Positions 1 to 11,705 are shown, counted from the first letter of the stretch. The stretch is DNA of 17,704 bases from JBHJOF01 sp050330055 (GCA_050330055.1 JBHJOF010000145.1:1-17704); one strand, 5' to 3'. Notes: generated by a model from the sequence alone, not told the origin. Program-made: numbers and translations.

Positions 1-54
1 CGCCATGCCGCCGCCCATGGCGCCCAGGCCGATGACTCCGATGGTCGCGCTCAC
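1..54 (-). CDS. NAD(P)-dependent oxidoreductase, N-terminal fragment (3-hydroxyisobutyrate dehydrogenase-like)
   Basis: Only the first 18 codons are in the window; the gene runs off the left edge. Read leftward from a GTG start, the product begins VSATIGVIGLGAMGGGMA. This is the beta-strand and glycine-rich turn (GLGAMG) of a Rossmann NAD(P)-binding domain, in the form typical of the 3-hydroxyisobutyrate/6-phosphogluconate dehydrogenase-like family. An AGGAGG ribosome-binding site lies five bases before the GTG and supports this start. The gene is divergent from the aldehyde dehydrogenase. The exact substrate cannot be told from 18 residues; family membership is inferred from the opening motif. 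Confidence 0.7.
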   Translation of the reverse strand, partial: MSATIGVIGLGAMGGGMA

Positions 55-326
55 ACCTGCCTCCTTCGGCTTGTCCCGTTGCGCGGCCCCTGCCGCAGTT
101 GCGCGACAGCCTAGCGCAAGGGATGCCAGACAGTCCTTCTGGAAAAGCCTACATCCAATCCGGCCGACGTGGGGACTGCGCGTTGACGATGCGGCGCAGT
201 TCGCGTCGCGGCCGAGCGTCGAGGGGAGTTGCCGGCGCCGAACGGCGCGCCTAAAGTCGCGCCCTGCTCCGGCCAGGGGGCCCGCCGGAGGGGATGCCGG
301 GGCAATAGGGAAACGAGGTTGGTGTC
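55..326. promoter_or_regulatory. Divergent intergenic region between oxidoreductase and aldehyde dehydrogenase
   Basis: This 272-base stretch must hold the start signals for the two divergent genes. I see no convincing -35/-10 pair. There is a GC-rich inverted repeat CTCCGGC (267-273) / GCCGGAG (284-290) in the leader of the aldehyde dehydrogenase gene, and an ACGAGG element (313-318) that can serve as its ribosome-binding site. Reading frames crossing the region are compositional shadows. Confidence 0.35.
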
Positions 327-1718
327 ATGGCAGATAGCCTGAAGTGCGTCTCGCCGGTTGACGGCAAGGTCTACGTCGAGCGGCCGCTGGCCGACGAGCG
401 GAGCATCGAGCGGGCGCTGGAGGCAGCGCGCCGGGCGCAGGTCGCCTGGCGCCAGGTGCCGATCGCCGAGCGCCAGGTGCTGCTGAGCAAGGCGGTCGAC
501 GCCTTCGTCGCCAAGGGCGACGCGATCGCCGAGGAGATCGCCTGGCAGATGGGCCGCCCAGCGGCGCAGGCCAAGGGCGAGGTGCGCGGCTTCGAGGAAC
601 GATCGCGCTACATGATCGAGATCGCGCCCGAGGCGCTGGCCGACGTCGATCCCGGGCCGAAGCCCGGCTTCGACCGCTTCATCCGGCGCGACCCGCTGGG
701 CGTGGTCTTCGTCATGGCGCCCTGGAACTACCCCTACCTGACGGCGGTCAACGCCATCGTGCCGGCGCTGATGGCCGGCAACGCGGTGATCCTGAAGCAT
801 TCCGCCCAGACGCCGCTCTGCGCCGAGCGCTTCGCCGAGGCTTTCCGCGCCGCCGGCCTGCCCGAAGGCGTGTTCCAGTATCTGCACCTGAGCCACGACG
901 CCGCACTCCGGATGATCGGCAGCGACGCGGTCGACTTCGTCGCCTTCACCGGCTCGGTCGAAGGCGGGCACGCCGTGCAGAAGGCAGCCGCCGGCCGCTT
1001 CATCGGTACCGGCCTGGAGCTCGGGGGCAAGGACCCGGCCTACGTGCGGGCCGACGCCAAGCTGCCGCACGCAATCGAGAACGTGGTCGACGGCGCCTTC
1101 TTCAACAGCGGCCAGTCCTGCTGCGGCATCGAGCGCGTCTACGTGCACGAGGCGGTCTACGACGCCTTCGTCGAGGGCGCGGTCGCGCTGGTGCGGCAGT
1201 ACCGCCTGGGCGACCCGCTCGAGGCGGAGACCACCCTGGGGCCCATGGTGCGGACCAGCGCCGCCGACTTCGTCCGCGGCCAGATCGCCGAGGCAGTCGC
1301 GGCCGGCGCCAAGGCGGTGATCAACCCGGCCGGCTATTCTGCCAGCCGGGAGGGCACGCCCTATCTGGCACCACAGGTGCTGGTCGACGTGAACCACTCC
1401 ATGCGGGTCATGACCGAGGAGACCTTCGGCCCCGTGGTCGGCATCATGAAGGTCGCTTCGGACGCCGAGGCGGTGACCCTGATGAACGACAGCCCCTATG
1501 GTTTGACCGCGTCGGTCTGGACGAGTGACGAGGCCGCCGCCATCGAGATCGGCCAGCGGGTCGAGACCGGCACCTGGTTCATGAACCGGGCCGACTATCT
1601 CGACCCCGCGCTGGCCTGGACGGGCGTCAAGGACTCCGGCCGCGGCTGCACCCTGTCGCGCGTCGGCTACGAGCAGCTGACCCGGCCCAAGTCGTTCCAC
1701 CTGCGCGTCGCGGTGTGA
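327..1718 (+). CDS. NAD(P)-dependent aldehyde dehydrogenase family protein
   Basis: This 463-residue protein is a full-length, soluble member of the aldehyde dehydrogenase superfamily, which oxidises aldehydes to carboxylic acids using NAD(P)+. Landmarks in order: the APWNYP segment with the oxyanion-hole Asn (N134), the cofactor-binding Lys (K157 in AVILKHSAQTP), the FTGS nucleotide-binding turn (207-210), the general-base Glu in ELGGKDP (E231) and the catalytic Cys in SGQSCCGIER (C265). The C-terminal EETFGPV segment is also present. The start has ACGAGG eight bases upstream. It is followed one base after its stop by a tiny ORF and then by an iron-type alcohol dehydrogenase, suggesting an operon that handles an alcohol/aldehyde pair. 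The true substrate is unknown; a role in amino-alcohol, amine or amino-acid-derived aldehyde breakdown is inference. Confidence 0.93.
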   Translation: MADSLKCVSPVDGKVYVERPLADERSIERALEAARRAQVAWRQVPIAERQVLLSKAVDAFVAKGDAIAEEIAWQMGRPAAQAKGEVRGFEERSRYMIEIAPEALADVDPGPKPGFDRFIRRDPLGVVFVMAPWNYPYLTAVNAIVPALMAGNAVILKHSAQTPLCAERFAEAFRAAGLPEGVFQYLHLSHDAALRMIGSDAVDFVAFTGSVEGGHAVQKAAAGRFIGTGLELGGKDPAYVRADAKLPHAIENVVDGAFFNSGQSCCGIERVYVHEAVYDAFVEGAVALVRQYRLGDPLEAETTLGPMVRTSAADFVRGQIAEAVAAGAKAVINPAGYSASREGTPYLAPQVLVDVNHSMRVMTEETFGPVVGIMKVASDAEAVTLMNDSPYGLTASVWTSDEAAAIEIGQRVETGTWFMNRADYLDPALAWTGVKDSGRGCTLSRVGYEQLTRPKSFHLRVAV

Positions 1719-1719
1719 C

Positions 1720-1806
1720 ATGAGCCTGGAAAGCTGGCTCGCCTTCACGCTGCTGTGGGCCGGGCTGGTCGCGCTCGCCAAGCGAAACACCGCCCAGGGA
1801 GGATAG
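1720..1806 (+). CDS. Possible 28-residue membrane microprotein, or LysE-like N-terminal remnant
   Basis: An ATG one base after the aldehyde dehydrogenase stop (TGA-C-ATG) opens a 28-codon frame ending at TAG 1804-1806. The product begins MSLESWLAFTLLWAGLVALA and continues KRNTAQGG, so it is one hydrophobic segment of about 17 residues followed by a basic end, as in a single-pass membrane peptide. No Shine-Dalgarno precedes it, so expression would rely on translational coupling. The opening MSLESWLAF resembles the N-terminus of LysE/RhtB exporters, so it may be what is left of a deleted transporter gene. Its last codons contain the GGGAGG ribosome-binding site of the next gene. It could be chance; no homology test was possible. 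Confidence 0.35.
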   Translation: MSLESWLAFTLLWAGLVALAKRNTAQGG

Positions 1807-1811
1807 CGAGT

Positions 1812-2990
1812 ATGTCAGTCGATCCAAACAGCCTGAAGGGCAACTGGAACTATCCGACCCAGGTGATCTTCGGCGTTGGCCGTATCGCCAAGCTGGCAGA
1901 GGCCTGCAAGAGCCTGGGCATGACCCGGCCGCTGCTGGTCACCGACCCCGGCTTGGCCGGCCTGCCGATGGTCAAGGATGCCATCGCCGCCAACGAGGCC
2001 GCCGGCCTGCCGACCGGCCTGTTCAGCGAGGTGAAGCCCAATCCGCTGGGCAAGAACGTCGACGACGGCGTCGCGGCCTATCGCGCCGGCAGGCACGACG
2101 GCGTGATCGCCTTCGGCGGCGGCAGCGGCCTCGACGCCGCCAAGGCCGTCGCTTTCATGTCCGGCCAGACGAAGCCGATCTGGGACTTCGAGGACGTCGG
2201 CGACAACTGGAAGGCGGCCGATCCGGCCGGCATCGCGCCGATCGTCGCCGTGCCGACCACGGCCGGCACCGGCTCGGAGGTCGGCCGCGCCTCGGTCATC
2301 CTCGACGAGGCGACGCACACCAAGAAGATCATCTTCCATCCCAGGATGCTGCCGGGCGTGGTGATCTCCGATCCGGAGCTGACGGTGGGCCTGCCGCCGC
2401 ACATCACGGCGGCGACCGGCATGGACGCGCTGGCCCACTGCCTCGAAGCCTATTGCGCGCCGGGCTATCACCCCATGGCGGAAGGCATCGCCGTCGAAGG
2501 CATGCGCCTGGTCAAGGAGTGGCTGCCTATCGCGGTTAAGGACGGCAGGAACCTGGCGGCGCGCGCCAACATGCTGGCGGCGGCCAGCATGGGCTCCACC
2601 GCCTTCCAGAAGGGCCTGGGCGCGATCCACGCGCTGAGCCATCCGGTGGGCGCGCTCTACGATACCCACCACGGCCTGACCAACGCGGTGGTGATGCCCT
2701 ACGTGCTGGCCTACAACCACCGCGCCATCGACGACAAGATGACCCGCCTTGCCGCCTGGCTGGGCCTGCCGAAGCCGTCGTTCCAGGCAGTGATGGACTG
2801 GGTCATGGCGCTGCGCCAGGAGCTCAAGATCCCGCACACCCTGAAGGAGCTCGGCGTCGGCGACGAGCGGCTCGACGAGCTGTCGAACATGGCGGCGCAC
2901 GACCCGACCGCCGGCGGCAACCCGCTGCCGGTCGGCGCGCCGGAGCTCAAGACCATGTTCGTGGCCGCCATCGAGGGCCGCGTCGGCTAG
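1812..2990 (+). CDS. Iron-containing (group III) alcohol dehydrogenase
   Basis: This 392-residue protein belongs to the iron-activated alcohol dehydrogenase family, which interconverts alcohols and aldehydes with NAD(P)H. The NAD-binding loop GGGSGLDAAKA spans about 102-112, and the PTTAGTGSEV segment is at 148-157. The four expected metal ligands are present: D205 and H209 (MDALAHCLEAY), H273 (AIHALSHPVGA) and H287 (DTHHGL). Their spacings of 4 and 14 match the family. I chose the ATG at 1812 because GGGAGG lies just upstream and the protein then begins MSVDPNSLKG, close to the usual family length; an in-frame ATG at 1755 would overlap the microprotein and has no support. It probably acts with the upstream aldehyde dehydrogenase in one transcript. 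The substrate is not known. Confidence 0.92.
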   Translation: MSVDPNSLKGNWNYPTQVIFGVGRIAKLAEACKSLGMTRPLLVTDPGLAGLPMVKDAIAANEAAGLPTGLFSEVKPNPLGKNVDDGVAAYRAGRHDGVIAFGGGSGLDAAKAVAFMSGQTKPIWDFEDVGDNWKAADPAGIAPIVAVPTTAGTGSEVGRASVILDEATHTKKIIFHPRMLPGVVISDPELTVGLPPHITAATGMDALAHCLEAYCAPGYHPMAEGIAVEGMRLVKEWLPIAVKDGRNLAARANMLAAASMGSTAFQKGLGAIHALSHPVGALYDTHHGLTNAVVMPYVLAYNHRAIDDKMTRLAAWLGLPKPSFQAVMDWVMALRQELKIPHTLKELGVGDERLDELSNMAAHDPTAGGNPLPVGAPELKTMFVAAIEGRVG

Positions 2991-3204
2991 CTCCCGATTC
3001 CGGCCGCCAAAGGCCTGCTAACAATATTTCGCCTGATTGCGGGGCGCGGATCGTTCCTGACCGCGGCACCTCGCGGGACCGAATTTTCTGTCTATTTACA
3101 GGACCTTAAGTCTGATCTTGTTGAATGTTTGCCAAGAAAGAACAAGACTCAAGGCATGGGGAGGCGGCGCCAAGGCGCGCCACTACACGTGAGGATGTCA
3201 CGTC
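2991..3204. promoter_or_regulatory. Intergenic region with probable promoter and SD hairpin of the amino-acid dehydrogenase gene
   Basis: This stretch has an AT-richer core (about 3080-3150) between two GC-rich genes, which suggests the next gene has its own promoter; I cannot fix a -35/-10 pair. CTTGTT (3117-3122) and AACAAG (3141-3146) form an inverted repeat with an 18-base spacer that could be an operator. Closer to the gene, ACGTGA (3187-3192) and TCACGT (3198-3203) are a perfect 6-bp inverted repeat with a five-base loop. The GAGGA ribosome-binding site (3191-3195) overlaps the end of the first arm and the loop. Function is inferred. Confidence 0.4.
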
Positions 3205-4266
<1,062 letters not shown>

Positions 4267-4423
4267 CCTGCCCGCCTAGTGTTGTGGTTCCAACAGTTGG
4301 CTCTGCGATTTGTCAGCTTGTCATTGCCGGGCTTGACCCGCCTGCGAGGCCGAAGCCCCTTCGGCGCGGCGAAGGCCCGGCAATCCATGGTGCCGCTGCA
4401 CGATGGATGCCCGGATCAAGTCC

Positions 4424-4706
4424 ACTGCTGTCCGGTTAAGCTGACCGCGTTCCGTCGCAAGGTTTTGCTGCAATTGTCGTAACAGCCTCACGGGCAGGAA
4501 CGGGACTCGAATCAGCGAAGAACCTTTTCGGCGCTTCGCGCCGGCCCCCCTCCGGCACTGCGTGCCGCCTCCCCCTCAAGGGGGGAGGCGAACTAAGAGC
4601 CGGCGCCACTTAGCTTTTCCCTCCCCCCTTGAGGGGGAGGGTTAGGGAGGGGGCATCAACAAAGCGGACAACATAACTGGCGTCTCGCTCTGAACCGGAC
4701 AGCCGT
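4424..4706. repeat. Nested 283-bp insertion with 16-bp imperfect terminal inverted repeats
   Basis: This segment interrupts a palindrome of the outer block. Its ends, ACTGCTGTCCGGTTAA (4424-4439) and TGAACCGGACAGCCGT (4691-4706), are inverted repeats matching at 14 of 16 positions, with an 11-bp perfect core. It is flanked by near-identical direct repeats GGATCAAGTCC (4413-4423) and GGATCAGGTCC (4707-4717). These may be a target duplication, or simply the two sides of the interrupted palindrome. It has no coding content I can support. Confidence 0.5.
4568..4640. repeat. Pair of inverted 21-bp C/G-tract hairpins
   Basis: Positions 4568-4588 and 4620-4640 are exact reverse complements of each other over 21 bp. 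Each copy is itself a near-palindrome: C-rich CCTCCCCC, a CTCAAG-like loop, then GGGGGAGG. The pair can therefore fold as two hairpins or one long one. This is a recognisable dispersed intergenic repeat type in GC-rich proteobacteria. It sits inside the nested insertion, about 120 bases from the end of putA, and could act as a transcription stop, though there is no clear T-tract. Confidence 0.6.
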
Positions 4707-4759
4707 GGATCAGGTCCGGGCATGACAGTGAGCAGGAATCAAACGACAGAGTGACAACA

Positions 4760-7700
4760 CTAGAGTCCCCCCTCCTCCTGCAACGACATGAGGGTGGCGT
4801 TGCCGCCCGACGCGGTCGTGTCGATCGAGAGGCTGCGCTCGGTGGCGAAGCGGTAGAGGTAGCGCGGACCGCCGGCCTTGGGGCCGGTGCCCGACAGGCC
4901 CTCGCCGCCGAAGGGCTGCACGCCGACGATGGCGCCGATCTGGTTGCGGTTGACGTAGATGTTGCCGACCTTCAGGCGCTCGCAGAGATAGCGCACCGTC
5001 TTGTCGATGCGGCTGTGGATGCCGAGCGTCAGGCCGTAGCCGGTGCCGTTGATCGCTTCCACGACGTCGTCCATGCGCTCGCCGTCGAAGCGGATGACGT
5101 GCAGGATCGGCCCGAAGACCTCGCGCTGCAGGCGGCTCAGGGAATCGATCTCGAAGGCGGCCGGCGCCACGAAGGTGCCGTGCGCGCAGCCGTTGTCCAG
5201 CCTGGCCCGGCGGATCAGCCGACCCTCGGCGGTCATGCGCTTGGCGTGGCCCTCGAGCATGGCCTGCGCCTCCTCGTCGATCACCGGGCCGATGTCGGTC
5301 GAGAGGAACGCCGGATCGCCGACCACGAGCTCGTCCATGGCGCCGGCCAGCATCTCCAGCATGCCGTCGGCCACGTCGCGCTGCAGGAACAGCACGCGCA
5401 GCGCCGAGCAGCGCTGCCCGGCGCTCTGGAACGACGAGGCCAGCACGTCCTTGACCACCTGCTCGGGCAGGGCGGTGGAATCGACGATCATGGCGTTCTG
5501 GCCGCCGGTCTCGGCGATCAGCGGCACGATCGGGCCCTCACGCTTGGCCAGGGTCTGGTTGATCAGGCGCGCCGTCTCGGTCGAGCCGGTGAAGGCGATG
5601 CCGGAGACGCGGCGGTCGGCGACCAGCGGCCCGCCCACGGTCGGCCCGTCACCCGGCAGCAGGTGCAGCACGTCGCCGGGGATTCCGGCCTGGTGCATGA
5701 ACCGCACCGCGGCGGCAGCGATCAGCGGCGTCTGCTCGGCCGGCTTGGCGATCACCGCGTTGCCGGCGGCGAGCGCCGCAGTCACCTGGCCGGTGAAGAT
5801 GGCGAGCGGGAAGTTCCAGGGGCTGATGCAGAGGAACACGCCGCGGCCGTGCAGGGCGATCTCGTCGCGCTCGCCGGTCGGGCCGGGCAGCGTCATCGGC
5901 TTGGCGAAGTCGGCGCGCGCGCGGGCCGCGTAGTAGCGGCAGAAGTCGACCGCCTCGCGCACCTCGGCGATGGCGTCGTTGAGGGTCTTGCCGGCCTCGC
6001 GCACGCAGAGCGCCATCAGCTCCGCCTTGCGTTCCTCCATCAGGTCGGCGATGCGGTCCAGACAGGCCGCGCGCTGCTCGGCCGGCGTGGCGTCCCAGCC
6101 GGGCGCCGCGCGATCGGCCCTCGCCAGCGCCGCTTCGACCGCCTCGGAATCGGCCTCGGTCACCTGGCCGACGACGCGCCGCCGGTCCGTCGGGTCATGC
6201 AGCGGCCGGGTTGTGCCGCCCATCTCGCGGCCGCCGACGATCGGCGCGGCGCTCCAGTTGCCCGCGGCGGCGGCTCGCCTCATGGCGTCGGCGAGCGGCA
6301 CCAGCACGGTGGTGTCGCTGAGGTCGATGCCCTCGGAGTTGCGCCGTTCCTCGCCGTAGAGGTTTTCGGGCAGTGGTATGCCCGGGTGCGGAACCTGGGG
6401 CAGCCGCCGCACCGCGGCCACCGGGTCGGCGATGATCGCCTCGATCGGCAGCTTCTCATCCTGGATGCGGTTGACGAAAGAGCTGTTGGCGCCATTCTCC
6501 AGCAGGCGCCGCACCAAATAGGCGAGCAGGTCCTCGTGGCTGCCGACCGGTGCGTAGATGCGGCAGGCGATACCCAGCTTGTCCTCGCCGACCACCTGGT
6601 CGTAGAGCAGGTCGCCCATGCCGTGCAGGCGCTGGAATTCGAAGTCCTTGCTGTCGCCGGCCATCTCGAGCACGGCGGCCAGGGAGTGGGCGTTGTGTGT
6701 GGCGAACTGCGGATAGAAGGCGGCAGGATCGGCCAGCAGCTTGCGGGCGCAGGCCAGATAGCAGACGTCGGTCGAGGCCTTGCGCGTGAAGACCGGATAG
6801 CCGGGCAGGCCGAACTCTTGGCTGCGCTTGATCTCGGTGTCCCAATAGGCGCCCTTGACCAGGCGGACCATGAGCCTGCGCTTGTGCCGCTTCGCCATCT
6901 CGGCCAGCCAGTCGATGAGCGGCGCGGCGCGCTTCTGATAGGCCTGCACGGCAAGGCCGTAGCCGTTCCAGCCGGCTAGCTCCGGATCGCCCGAGACCGC
7001 CTCGATCACGTCGAGCGAGAGGTCGAGCCGGTCGGCTTCCTCGGCGTCGACCGTGAAGCCGATGTCGAGCCCCTTGGCCTCGAGTGCCAGCGCCTTGAGT
7101 CGCGGCACCAGCTCGTCCAGCACGCGGGCGCGCTGGCCGAATTCGTAGCGCGGATGCAGCGCCGAGAGCTTGACCGAGATGCCGGGCGACTGGACCGGAC
7201 CGCGGCCGGCCGCCGCCTTGCCGATGGCGGCGATCGCCTTGCGGTAGGACTGGAAGTAGCGCTCGGCATCGCGCTGCGTGCGCGCGGCCTCGCCCAGCAT
7301 GTCGTAGGAGTAGCGGTAGCCGCGGCGCTCCTCGGCCCTGGCCCGCTCCAGCGCCTCCTTGATGGTGCGACCCATGACGAACTGGCGGCCCAGGATGCGC
7401 ATGGCCTGCAGCACGGCGCTGCGGATCACCGGCTCGCCGCTGCGGTGCACCAGGCGGCGCAGGGCGCCGGCCAGGTCCTGGGTCACGCTGTCCTCCAGGC
7501 GGATCACCCGGCCGGTCAGCATCAGCGCCCAGGTCGAGGCATTCACGAACAGGGAATCGCTCTGTCCAAGGTGTCCCTCCCAGTCGGCGTCGGCGATCTT
7601 GTCGGCGATCAGCTTGTCGACCGTGTGCGCGTCCGGCACCCGCAGCAAGGCTTCGGCCAGGCACATCAGCACCACGCCCTCGCGGCTCGACAGCTCGAAC

Positions 7701-7918
7701 TCGTGCAGGAAGGCATCGAGGCCGCCATGGCCGTGGCTGCGCTGGCGCACCTCGGCGACCAGCCCGCGCGCGCGATCGGCGGTTCGGTCGAGCGCGTCGT
7801 GCGGGAGCTCTGCGGCGTCAGCGAGTTGCCGCACGCAGCGCGTCTCGTCGGCCCGATAGGCCTCGCGAATCTTGGCGCGAAGCGGACCCGGCGCGGGCGG
7901 CGGGGCGGTGAAGAGCAT
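4760..7918 (-). CDS. putA: Bifunctional proline dehydrogenase / L-glutamate gamma-semialdehyde dehydrogenase
   Basis: This protein of about 1052 residues oxidises proline to glutamate in two steps: an FAD-dependent proline dehydrogenase barrel followed by an NAD+-dependent P5C/glutamate semialdehyde dehydrogenase. The N-terminal half shows typical PutA segments such as YSYDMLGEAART, SVKLSALHPRYE, LMVRLVKGAYWDTEIK and FATHNAHSL. The C-terminal half shows ISPWNFPLAIFTG, FTGSTETA, ETGGQNAMIVDS and the catalytic Cys in SAGQRCSALR (C837). It lacks the N-terminal ribbon-helix-helix DNA-binding domain of enteric PutA, as usual in alphaproteobacteria. I place the start at the ATG at 7918 (MLFTAPPPAPG) by family length. 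Upstream in-frame ATGs (7984, 8047) would add a low-complexity extension; the choice is uncertain because no start has a clear Shine-Dalgarno. The last residues (EEGGL) and the TAG stop abut the repeat block. Confidence 0.95.
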   Translation of the reverse strand: MLFTAPPPAPGPLRAKIREAYRADETRCVRQLADAAELPHDALDRTADRARGLVAEVRQRSHGHGGLDAFLHEFELSSREGVVLMCLAEALLRVPDAHTVDKLIADKIADADWEGHLGQSDSLFVNASTWALMLTGRVIRLEDSVTQDLAGALRRLVHRSGEPVIRSAVLQAMRILGRQFVMGRTIKEALERARAEERRGYRYSYDMLGEAARTQRDAERYFQSYRKAIAAIGKAAAGRGPVQSPGISVKLSALHPRYEFGQRARVLDELVPRLKALALEAKGLDIGFTVDAEEADRLDLSLDVIEAVSGDPELAGWNGYGLAVQAYQKRAAPLIDWLAEMAKRHKRRLMVRLVKGAYWDTEIKRSQEFGLPGYPVFTRKASTDVCYLACARKLLADPAAFYPQFATHNAHSLAAVLEMAGDSKDFEFQRLHGMGDLLYDQVVGEDKLGIACRIYAPVGSHEDLLAYLVRRLLENGANSSFVNRIQDEKLPIEAIIADPVAAVRRLPQVPHPGIPLPENLYGEERRNSEGIDLSDTTVLVPLADAMRRAAAAGNWSAAPIVGGREMGGTTRPLHDPTDRRRVVGQVTEADSEAVEAALARADRAAPGWDATPAEQRAACLDRIADLMEERKAELMALCVREAGKTLNDAIAEVREAVDFCRYYAARARADFAKPMTLPGPTGERDEIALHGRGVFLCISPWNFPLAIFTGQVTAALAAGNAVIAKPAEQTPLIAAAAVRFMHQAGIPGDVLHLLPGDGPTVGGPLVADRRVSGIAFTGSTETARLINQTLAKREGPIVPLIAETGGQNAMIVDSTALPEQVVKDVLASSFQSAGQRCSALRVLFLQRDVADGMLEMLAGAMDELVVGDPAFLSTDIGPVIDEEAQAMLEGHAKRMTAEGRLIRRARLDNGCAHGTFVAPAAFEIDSLSRLQREVFGPILHVIRFDGERMDDVVEAINGTGYGLTLGIHSRIDKTVRYLCERLKVGNIYVNRNQIGAIVGVQPFGGEGLSGTGPKAGGPRYLYRFATERSLSIDTTASGGNATLMSLQEEGGL

Positions 7919-8052
7919 GGCTGTATTGCGTCTTGGCTGGCCTGTGTCGGCGTTCAGCGCACCTTCCCTGGCCGATTGCGCCATGTCAATGCCGGCCCGG
8001 AGTCGGCGCCCTAGGGTGCTGGAAAACGCCGCGTGAACAGGGAGCACGCGCC
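7919..8052. promoter_or_regulatory. Divergent putA / hemerythrin-gene regulatory region
   Basis: These 134 bases separate two divergent starts. On the minus strand a TTGACA (forward 7984-7989) is a good -35 element, but no clear -10 follows at 17 bases, so the putA promoter is only tentative. If real it would place the putA transcript start downstream of the longer ATG options and favour the start at 7918. AGGGAG (8039-8044) is the ribosome-binding site of the hemerythrin gene. No putR-like regulator gene is adjacent. Confidence 0.3.
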
Positions 8053-8610
8053 ATGCCGGAGACCATGGCCATCCTGATCCGGGACCATCGCAACCTGGCC
8101 CGGCTGCTGACGGTCCTGGAGCGTCAGGTAACGCGCTTCGAGCAGACCGGCGAGGCCGACTTCGAGATCGTCCAAGCCGTGGTCGATTACTGCCTTACCT
8201 ACCCGGACCTCTGCCACCACCCCAGGGAAGACGTGGTGCTGCGCCGCCTGCTTCTGCGCGATCCGCGGGCGGCCGGCGTGGTCGGCGACCTGGCGGCCGA
8301 GCATCGCGAGCTGGCCAGGGTCACCCGACATTTCGCCGCGGCGCTCTACCAGCTGCTGCACGGCGGCGGCCGGCCGGAAGACTGGTTCGGCGACGCGGCA
8401 CGCGACTTCCTCGACGGCTACCGGCGCCACATGGACCGCGAGGAGACCTTGTTCTTTCCGATCGCGCTGCAGGAGCTCGACGAGACCGACTGGGCGGCGA
8501 TCGACGGCGAAATCGCCGAACTTGTCGATCCGCTGTTCGGCGGCAAGACGGAGGCGCGCTTCAAGGCCCTGCGCAACGAAATCCTGATGTGGGACGAGAT
8601 CGCGTCTTGA
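8053..8610 (+). CDS. Hemerythrin-domain (HHE) cation-binding protein
   Basis: This 185-residue protein has the histidine/carboxylate pattern of a hemerythrin-like four-helix bundle with a non-haem di-iron site. The pattern is H12 in IRDHRNL, H55/H56 and E59 in LCHHPRED, H84 in AAEHREL, H126 in YRRHMDREE with E130/E131, then LFFPIAL. Such bacterial proteins bind O2 or NO or help in iron and redox stress sensing. There is no signal peptide, so it should be cytoplasmic. The start at 8053 has AGGGAG eight bases upstream; an in-frame ATG at 7933 lies inside the divergent promoter region and adds an implausible Cys/Pro-rich extension. It is convergent with the histidine kinase, 27 bases away. No specific function is assignable. 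Confidence 0.85.
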   Translation: MPETMAILIRDHRNLARLLTVLERQVTRFEQTGEADFEIVQAVVDYCLTYPDLCHHPREDVVLRRLLLRDPRAAGVVGDLAAEHRELARVTRHFAAALYQLLHGGGRPEDWFGDAARDFLDGYRRHMDREETLFFPIALQELDETDWAAIDGEIAELVDPLFGGKTEARFKALRNEILMWDEIAS

Positions 8611-8612
8611 CG

Positions 8613-8624
8613 CCTGGCGCCAGG
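8613..8624. terminator. Palindrome in the convergent hemerythrin / kinase gap
   Basis: The 27-base gap between the two convergent stop codons contains the perfect 12-bp palindrome CCTGGCGCCAGG. It could form a cruciform or a weak bidirectional stop, but there is no T-tract and almost no loop. The terminator role is inferred from its position only. Confidence 0.2.
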
Positions 8625-8637
8625 GCGATGCGGAGCG

Positions 8638-11553
<2,916 letters not shown>

Positions 11554-11705
11554 GTGACCAGCCTCGAGTCGGCGCGCCCCACGGGGCCGCGGCCCGAAGC
11601 CTCCCCTGGCGCGGGATAATCCAGCTTTATTAAGGGCCTAGGGTTAACATTCGTTGAATTGGGCTAGGCTAAGGGTATAGGGATGCCAGCTAGCCGGCGG
11701 TGCCG
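11554..11705. promoter_or_regulatory. Upstream region of the histidine kinase gene
   Basis: This gene-free stretch lies between the kinase start and the duplicated dnaE2 3' end. It is locally AT-richer (about 11620-11685), as expected for a promoter, but I cannot define a -35/-10 pair. It was probably the original sequence downstream of dnaE2 before the insertion at 11781-12982. CCAGC(TAG)CCGGC near 11687-11699 is a short imperfect inverted repeat. Confidence 0.3.

Larger units (their letters stand above)
4276..4763. repeat. MITE-like composite repeat block bounded by 10-bp terminal inverted repeats
   Basis: The gene-free stretch between the amino-acid dehydrogenase and putA is almost entirely one block. 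It begins CTAGTGTTGT (4276-4285) and ends with the exact reverse complement ACAACACTAG (4754-4763). Inside the left end is a strong palindrome, ATTGCCGGGC (4323-4332) / GCCCGGCAAT (4375-4384), with a nested CCGAAG/CTTCGG stem (4350-4355, 4359-4364). A second palindrome, TGCCCGGATCAAGTCC... , is split by an insertion (4424-4706). No transposase is encoded, so this looks like a non-autonomous or palindromic intergenic element. CTAG at both ends could be a terminal tetranucleotide or a target duplication. The right end supplies the putA stop codon. The left palindrome could also end transcription of the upstream gene. Confidence 0.6.

Noticed and set aside
111..1790. Long open frames on the strand opposite the aldehyde dehydrogenase, and similar ones opposite other genes (e.g. 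1815-2900, 4751-6979, 13221-16313)
   Set aside because: They run antisense to clear conserved genes and have the Arg/Gly/His-rich, low-complexity content of GC-rich shadow frames, with no ribosome-binding sites or recognisable domains.
4279..4482. Short ORFs inside the repeat block (4279-4482 plus, 4098-4388 minus)
   Set aside because: They are translations of palindromic intergenic repeat DNA and have no start signals or recognisable protein content.
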